64,000 nt of DNA, from positions 1 to 64,000 of the forward strand of contig CAYPNP010000011.1 in assembly GCA_964412195.1 (NCBI GenBank), in the 5' to 3' direction. Below, in pieces: positions 59,563-64,000 of this stretch. The notes beneath the pieces are model-generated. The model was not told the origin of the DNA. It saw only the letters and a program-made list of their open reading frames with translations, and did no database searches. Position numbers and translations under genes: made by a program. How positions within the stretch are numbered: position 1 is the first letter of the stretch; the number at the start of each line of letters is the position of its first letter. Origin of the DNA: CAYPNP01 sp964412195. GTDB taxonomy: Bacteria; Acidobacteriota; JAAYUB01.

Positions 59563-60903
59563 TCATTCGTAGCGGAGGGATTCGACCGGGTCGAGCCGCG
59601 CCGCCCGCGCCGCCGGATAGAGGGCCGAGGCCAGCGACACGCCCACGGCCAGGGCCAGCGCCGCCAGGATCAGCCAGGGCGGGAACGCGAACAGGACCTG
59701 GGGCTTGACTCCCTGCTGCCTGATGTAGAGGTTCAGGCCGAAATTGATCACCTGCGAGACCGCCCAGCCCAGGACCACGCCCCCCGCCCCGCCCATCAGC
59801 CCGATCAGCGCCCCCTCGACGAAGAATTGCTCCTTCACGTCCCAGCGGCGGGCGCCCACCGACTTCATCACGCCGATCTCCTTGCGCCGCTCCAGCACGG
59901 CGATGATCATGGTGTTGACGATCCCCAGGCAGGCCACGATGAGCGACACGCTGCCGATGGCGCCCAGCACCGCATCCATGATCACGAAGACCTTGTTCAC
60001 CTCTTCCAGGATGGACGTCAGCGAGACCGTCCGGAAGCCCATCTTCTGGATGGCCTTCTCCACCTTGGGCCCATCCGAAAGTTGGTTCGTCCGGACCTCC
60101 ACCAGGGTGTAGTCGTTGCGGGCGGACGGGTTGCGCATCATCTGCTGCAGCGCCACCAGCCGGTCCAGTCCGAGGTCCCGGGCCGTCCCCAGGGGCAGGA
60201 GCAGCTCCATGCGCAGGAGGGGATTGCCGAAGGGCCCCTCGGCGTCCTCCAGCACGCCGGCCACCCGGACGTTGACTTCCTTCTTCTGGATGGCGAAGGA
60301 AGGCAGCGGGGCTCCGAACGGGCCGGCCGCGCCACCGGACGACTCCGTGGACAGGATCGCCAGGGTGATCTCCCGGCCGGCCGCCTGCCGCGGGTCCTTG
60401 AACCCGAGCGCGGACAGGGTAGCGCCGGTGACCACCACCTCGCGGGCGTGGGCGTCGCGGAAGAACCGGCCGGCGGTCAGCTTGTAGAGGGGGTTGGCCG
60501 AGTCCACCGACGGCTCGAAGCTGCGCCCCAGGCCGGACCGCGACCGGTCGCCTCGCTTGAGCTCCACCGGGAACTGCACCACCGGCGTGGCGGCCGACAC
60601 GCCGGGCAGCTGCCGGATGGCCGCCAGGGCCGATTCGTTGAGGGCGGCGGCCTTCGGCGGCCGTTCCTTGGCGTTGCGGGCGCCCATCGGGATCCCCATG
60701 TCCATGGGCAGCACCTGGATGGCGTTGAGGAAGCGGTAGCGGGAGATCTCCTCGGTGTTGAGCCGCTGCAGCCCCAGGCCGAAGCCGAACATGCAGACCA
60801 GCGTGCCGATGCCGATGGCCACGCCGGTCACGGTCAGGGCCGTCCGGAGGGGAGTCTGCCGCAGGTTGCTCCAACCCAGGTGAATCGCATCCCGCCAGAT
60901 CAT
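59563..60903 (-). CDS. ABC transporter permease, MacB/FtsX type
   Basis: 446 aa. The N-terminal helix (ALTVTGVAIGIGTLVCMFGF, about residues 21-40) precedes a periplasmic MacB-like domain (about 45-315). Three C-terminal helices form the FtsX domain with MIAVLERRKEIGVMKSVGAR before the second helix and LDPVESLRYE at the end. Such permeases use ATP for mechanotransmission or for lipoprotein, peptide or drug export with a partner ATPase. No ATPase gene is in the window next to it, which may lie elsewhere. The ATG follows GTAGTAGACG without a clear ribosome site. Confidence 0.88.
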   Translation of the reverse strand: MIWRDAIHLGWSNLRQTPLRTALTVTGVAIGIGTLVCMFGFGLGLQRLNTEEISRYRFLNAIQVLPMDMGIPMGARNAKERPPKAAALNESALAAIRQLPGVSAATPVVQFPVELKRGDRSRSGLGRSFEPSVDSANPLYKLTAGRFFRDAHAREVVVTGATLSALGFKDPRQAAGREITLAILSTESSGGAAGPFGAPLPSFAIQKKEVNVRVAGVLEDAEGPFGNPLLRMELLLPLGTARDLGLDRLVALQQMMRNPSARNDYTLVEVRTNQLSDGPKVEKAIQKMGFRTVSLTSILEEVNKVFVIMDAVLGAIGSVSLIVACLGIVNTMIIAVLERRKEIGVMKSVGARRWDVKEQFFVEGALIGLMGGAGGVVLGWAVSQVINFGLNLYIRQQGVKPQVLFAFPPWLILAALALAVGVSLASALYPAARAARLDPVESLRYE

Positions 60904-61076
60904 CGTCTACTACTCCAGCGATACCGTGTTGCTCTTAGCGTACGATAAGCGGGTCCCGGATGTTACCAAATTCCTGGCCGGATGTCCGATCGGACGACTC
61001 GGAAAAATCACGCAACATTCCCGGGATTTGCACGATAAGTTACACAGAAGTCGGGAAACCAACCGAGGAGCGGGTT

Positions 61077-62981
61077 ATGACCAGGATCTCGGGTGACCAA
61101 TTCGCCCAAAGTCTGGCCCAGTTCTCCGCGGCCGTGCAGAGCGAGGACCCCCGCGTCTGCATGCAGCAGCTGCAGAAGTTAGGCCAGTCCATGGGCGCGG
61201 AACATGTGCAGAAATTCGTCGACTCCTTCGAATCCATCTCCGGCGGAGACAAGAACCTGCTGAAGGGGATCCTTTCCGGTCAGGCGCCGCCCACCCTCCA
61301 GGGCGCGTTCTTCGCCAAGGACGCGATCGCCTCCGAGCTCCAGCAGCAGGTGGACAAGGGCTTGCTGCAGGCCCAGCTCGGCGGGGTGGCCCGGATGCTG
61401 ATGCCCCAGCTGCCGCCGATGAACAGCCAGGCGCTGTCCGTGCTGCGCGATACCGTCGCCAACCAGATGGCCAACGCTTTCCAGATGGGCGCCGCCCTCA
61501 ACGAGCAGGCCGCCAAAATTGCCGGCGATCCGCGCCTCTCGAACGAATTCAAATCCATGGCCCTGACGGCCCTCTCGTACGCGGGCCAGGGCCTGGCGCA
61601 GTCGATCAGCGGGATGTACCCCCAGATGGCGAAGCTGGACCAGCTGATGGGCCGGGACCCGCTGGGCGACCTCTTCGGCATGATGGGCAGCGCGCTGGCC
61701 TCCCACCTGCCGCCCGGCCTGCGCGACGCCATGGGCGGCGGCCAGGGGGCCGAGCCGCTGGGCAACATCCTGGGCCGCGTCTTCCAGGAGCCTGCGGTGG
61801 CGCAGCGCCTGGGCCAGTACCTCAACCAGGCGGCCCAGTCTCTGGGCCTGCCCGACTACGGCGGCTTCCTGGAGAAGGCCGGCCAGGCCATGGGCCGTGG
61901 CGCCGGGACAGGCCTGCCTCCGGACCTGCTCAAGCCGATGGGCGAGCAGCTCGGCCAACTCCTCGGCGTCGACCTCGGCCGGTTCCTCCCCAAGGGCGTC
62001 GATTGGAACAACCCCGGCCAGGCCATCCAGAACCTCGCCAAGAGCGCCGTGGACGGCTTCCTCTTCGACAAGGAGAACGGTCTCGGCCTCGACCGCAAGT
62101 ACGAGGGCTCCTGGAGCAAGGGCGGCGAGTGGACCAAGGGCTGGGGCGATCCCGGCGCCGGGGACATCGTCAAGAATTTCGGCATCGGCTACGGCCAGCT
62201 GGGCAAGACCTTATGGGAGGGCAAGTTCGGCGGCTTCCAGGTCGGCAGCGTGGACGAGCGCGCCTCCGGCGCCTGGGGCTCGGCGTACGCCAAGGGCAGC
62301 ACGACCTTCCTGGAGGCGTCCGCGCGGGCCTTCGGCGACATCGATCCCGAGGCCTGGAGCGCCATGATCGGCATCGAGGGCCGGCTCCTGCTGGCCGGGG
62401 CGGACTACCAGGTCGGTTACAACACCCCGCGACTGAACATCGGCGGCCACCAGGTGGGCATCGACACCAACGCCGCCCTGCACGCCATGGTGGGCGCGGA
62501 GGGCCGCCTCATGGCCGAGGTCAGCCTGAAAGATGACCCCCACATCGCCATCGGCGGGGAGGCATTCGCCGGGGCGCGTGCGCGCCTCGAGGGCGGGGCC
62601 GGCCTGGTCGTGGATGGCGAGCGGCTCGGTGGCGTGCGCGGCGGCGTCGAGGGCTGGGCCGGCATCGGCGCCAAGGCCGGCATCGACGCCGGCTACAAGG
62701 ACGGCACTTTCTCCTTCGACTTCGACCTCGGCCTGGCCCTGGGCATCGGCTTCGAGGTGGACTTCGGCTTCGACGTCAACGTCGGCGCCATCGCCGACAC
62801 CCTGTCCGACATCGGCTCCGACCTCTGGGGCGGCATCCAGGACGTCGGCGAGGGGATCGCCGACGTGGCCGAGGACGTAGGCGGCGCCATCGAAGATGCC
62901 GCGGAGACGGTGGGCGGCGCCATCGAAGACGCCGCCGAGGCGGTGGGCGACGCCGTCAGCGACTTCTTCAGCGGCTGGTGA
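61077..62981 (+). CDS. Large protein with Gly-rich domain and 11-residue repeat tail, unknown function
   Basis: 634 aa from the ATG at 61077 (GAGGAG upstream); the open frame to 60960 looks non-coding. No signal peptide is present. Residues 1-370 are helical and rich in Ala, Gln, Met and Gly. Residues about 400-590 are Gly/Ala-rich with short beta patterns (GAEGRLMAEVSLKDDPHIAI, GGVRGGVEGWAGIGAKAG). The tail has four to five 11-residue units such as DVGGAIEDAAE, TVGGAIEDAAE and AVGDAVSDFFS, ending SGW; two units are near-identical at DNA level. Hendecad units form amphipathic or coiled-coil helices. I do not recognise the family; the Gly-rich part loosely recalls structural regions of polymorphic toxins. 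Confidence 0.65.
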   Translation: MTRISGDQFAQSLAQFSAAVQSEDPRVCMQQLQKLGQSMGAEHVQKFVDSFESISGGDKNLLKGILSGQAPPTLQGAFFAKDAIASELQQQVDKGLLQAQLGGVARMLMPQLPPMNSQALSVLRDTVANQMANAFQMGAALNEQAAKIAGDPRLSNEFKSMALTALSYAGQGLAQSISGMYPQMAKLDQLMGRDPLGDLFGMMGSALASHLPPGLRDAMGGGQGAEPLGNILGRVFQEPAVAQRLGQYLNQAAQSLGLPDYGGFLEKAGQAMGRGAGTGLPPDLLKPMGEQLGQLLGVDLGRFLPKGVDWNNPGQAIQNLAKSAVDGFLFDKENGLGLDRKYEGSWSKGGEWTKGWGDPGAGDIVKNFGIGYGQLGKTLWEGKFGGFQVGSVDERASGAWGSAYAKGSTTFLEASARAFGDIDPEAWSAMIGIEGRLLLAGADYQVGYNTPRLNIGGHQVGIDTNAALHAMVGAEGRLMAEVSLKDDPHIAIGGEAFAGARARLEGGAGLVVDGERLGGVRGGVEGWAGIGAKAGIDAGYKDGTFSFDFDLGLALGIGFEVDFGFDVNVGAIADTLSDIGSDLWGGIQDVGEGIADVAEDVGGAIEDAAETVGGAIEDAAEAVGDAVSDFFSGW

Positions 62982-63010
62982 CGCATCGCGCCGCTATTGG
63001 AATGTAAAAT

Positions 63011-63078
63011 GAACATCGATTCTTCCGCCTGTTTGAGTTCGACGTCCGATGTTCAACGTTCGATGTGCGATGTTCGGT
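63011..63078. repeat. GATGTTC heptamer repeats
   Basis: ATGTCCG/ATGTTCA/CGTTCGA-type units at 63034-63078, period 7, and a single inverted GAACATCGAT at 63011. The last unit is about 15 bp before the AAGGAG of the next gene, so the island is in or next to its leader. Confidence 0.7.
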
Positions 63079-63104
63079 TTGATTGATCGAAAGGAGTGTC
63101 TCCC

Positions 63105-64000
63105 ATGGCAGGATCCAACGACCTGTTGCAGAAAGCCCGGAAATATCTCGAGCAGGGCGAGTATACCAACGCCGAGCAGACCTACCAGGCGGTGCTGAAG
63201 GCCGAGCCCGGCAGCGCCGAGGCGCTGGCCGAGCTGGGTCGCTTCGCCATGATGCGCGAGCAGGTGGACGAGGGCCTCCGACTGGTGGAGCAGGCCCTGG
63301 AGATCCAGCCCCGGTTCGCCCAGGCCCTCGCCTATAAGGGTCTCGGCTACACCCTCAAGGAGGACTTCGCCAAGGCCATCCCGCTCCTGGAGGAGGCGGT
63401 GGCCCTCAACCCGGCGCTGGTCATGGCCTGGCACAACCTCGGCCGGGCCTACCGCAAGCAGGGCGACTGGGAAAAGGCCGAATCCTCCATCCGCAAGGCC
63501 CTGGAGCTGAACCCGAACCACTTCCAGGCCCACTACGAGCTGAGCACAATCCTGGCTAACACGAACCGCGTCACCGAGGCCATCCACGAGGCGCTGGAGT
63601 CGATCCGCATCAACCCGCTCTTCCTTAAGGGCTACCTCACCCTCGGCAAGGCCTACGAACTGGGCGGCCGGGGCGACCTGAGCATCGGCCTGTACCGCGA
63701 GGGCCTCAAGAAAAACCCGGGCGCCTTGATCCTGCGCCAGGAGCTGATCCGACTCTACCTGATGAAGCGCGACGTCAAGGCCGCCTACCTGGAGCAGGGC
63801 ATTGTCACCCGGCAGCGCAACGTCTACGAGAACAACCTCCAGCTGGGCAATCTGGGCGTGCTGGCGGGCGACTTCGAGGGGGCGGAGAAGGCCTTCCAGA
63901 AGGCGGCCCAGCAGAAGCCCGACGCGGCGGCGCCCCACTTCAACCTCGGCGAGATTTACAGCAGCGCCAACCTCAAGAAGGAGGCCACCAAGGAATACAT
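63105..64000 (+). CDS. TPR-repeat protein, truncated by the window edge
   Basis: At least 298 residues, running off the right edge. AAGGAG lies before the ATG. From the first residues the chain is tetratricopeptide repeats (LLQKARKYLEQGEYTNAEQT, AWHNLGRAYRKQGDWEKAES, PHFNLGEIYSSANLKKEATK), about eight units in the visible part. There is no signal peptide. TPR scaffolds bind partner proteins; it may be a partner of the 634-aa protein 123 bp upstream, which is inference from position. Confidence 0.85.
   Translation, partial: MAGSNDLLQKARKYLEQGEYTNAEQTYQAVLKAEPGSAEALAELGRFAMMREQVDEGLRLVEQALEIQPRFAQALAYKGLGYTLKEDFAKAIPLLEEAVALNPALVMAWHNLGRAYRKQGDWEKAESSIRKALELNPNHFQAHYELSTILANTNRVTEAIHEALESIRINPLFLKGYLTLGKAYELGGRGDLSIGLYREGLKKNPGALILRQELIRLYLMKRDVKAAYLEQGIVTRQRNVYENNLQLGNLGVLAGDFEGAEKAFQKAAQQKPDAAAPHFNLGEIYSSANLKKEATKEY

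Overview
This 64 kb window is high-GC bacterial chromosome (about two-thirds GC by eye) with 47 supportable protein genes (one partial at each edge) and no tRNA, rRNA, CRISPR array or intact transposase that I can see. The gene content points to an uncultured-type Acidobacteriota or a nearby deep phylum. The clues are secreted proteins of acidobacterial style, two secreted sulfatases, a multiheme cytochrome fused to TPRs, a DUF6599 protein, a split methylmalonyl-CoA mutase and Memo-like and dockerin proteins. No rRNA is present, so the phylum is an inference.

Layout. 0-2.4 kb: TSUP permease plus DUF1634 partner and a secreted protein. 2.4-3.7 kb: a membrane protein flanked by two copies of a REP/MITE-like element. 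3.7-20.4 kb, all on the minus strand: an envelope cluster with two paralogous cassettes (a ~230-aa secreted protein followed by a ~830-aa Tyr/Gly-repeat protein), DUF1254/DUF1214 protein, MscS channel, arylsulfatase, DUF481 and other barrel-like proteins, a lipoprotein and an ABM-domain protein. Just upstream lie a sigma-54 activator (GAF-PAS-AAA+-Fis) and a second sulfatase. 25-29.4 kb, plus strand: cytochrome b, Rieske protein and an eight-heme cytochrome c fused to HEAT-like and TPR repeats, probably one quinol-oxidising complex. 29.6-39.5 kb: M6 protease with dockerin, DHDPS-family aldolase, several envelope proteins, a solitary PD-(D/E)XK nuclease; then thiM-thiE. 40.5-53.5 kb: surface polysaccharide locus with radical SAM protein, four glycosyltransferases, flippase and rfbF-rfbS-like-rfbG-rfbE plus rfbH for a CDP-3,6-dideoxyhexose (paratose/tyvelose). 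Its core looks less GC-rich than the surroundings. 53.6-64 kb: pepD, secreted Memo-like protein, split methylmalonyl-CoA mutase, FtsX/MacB-type permease, a large protein with an 11-residue repeat tail, and a TPR protein running off the edge.

The most unusual property is in the spacers. Almost every long intergenic region holds short degenerate tandem repeats, mostly with a 7-bp period (ATTGCGG, GATGTTC, CTAGAGG, GTCACCG, AATGGCA types) plus 9-bp and 6-bp families. Several unrelated families occur as two inverted arms around a short spacer, and some islands reuse the same modules in the same order. They recall the heptamer STRR sequences of cyanobacteria but are more diverse and are arranged as hairpins. 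Candidate sigma-70 promoters, often with an extended -10 of the TGGTATAAT type, and hairpin terminators are listed where the sequence supports them.
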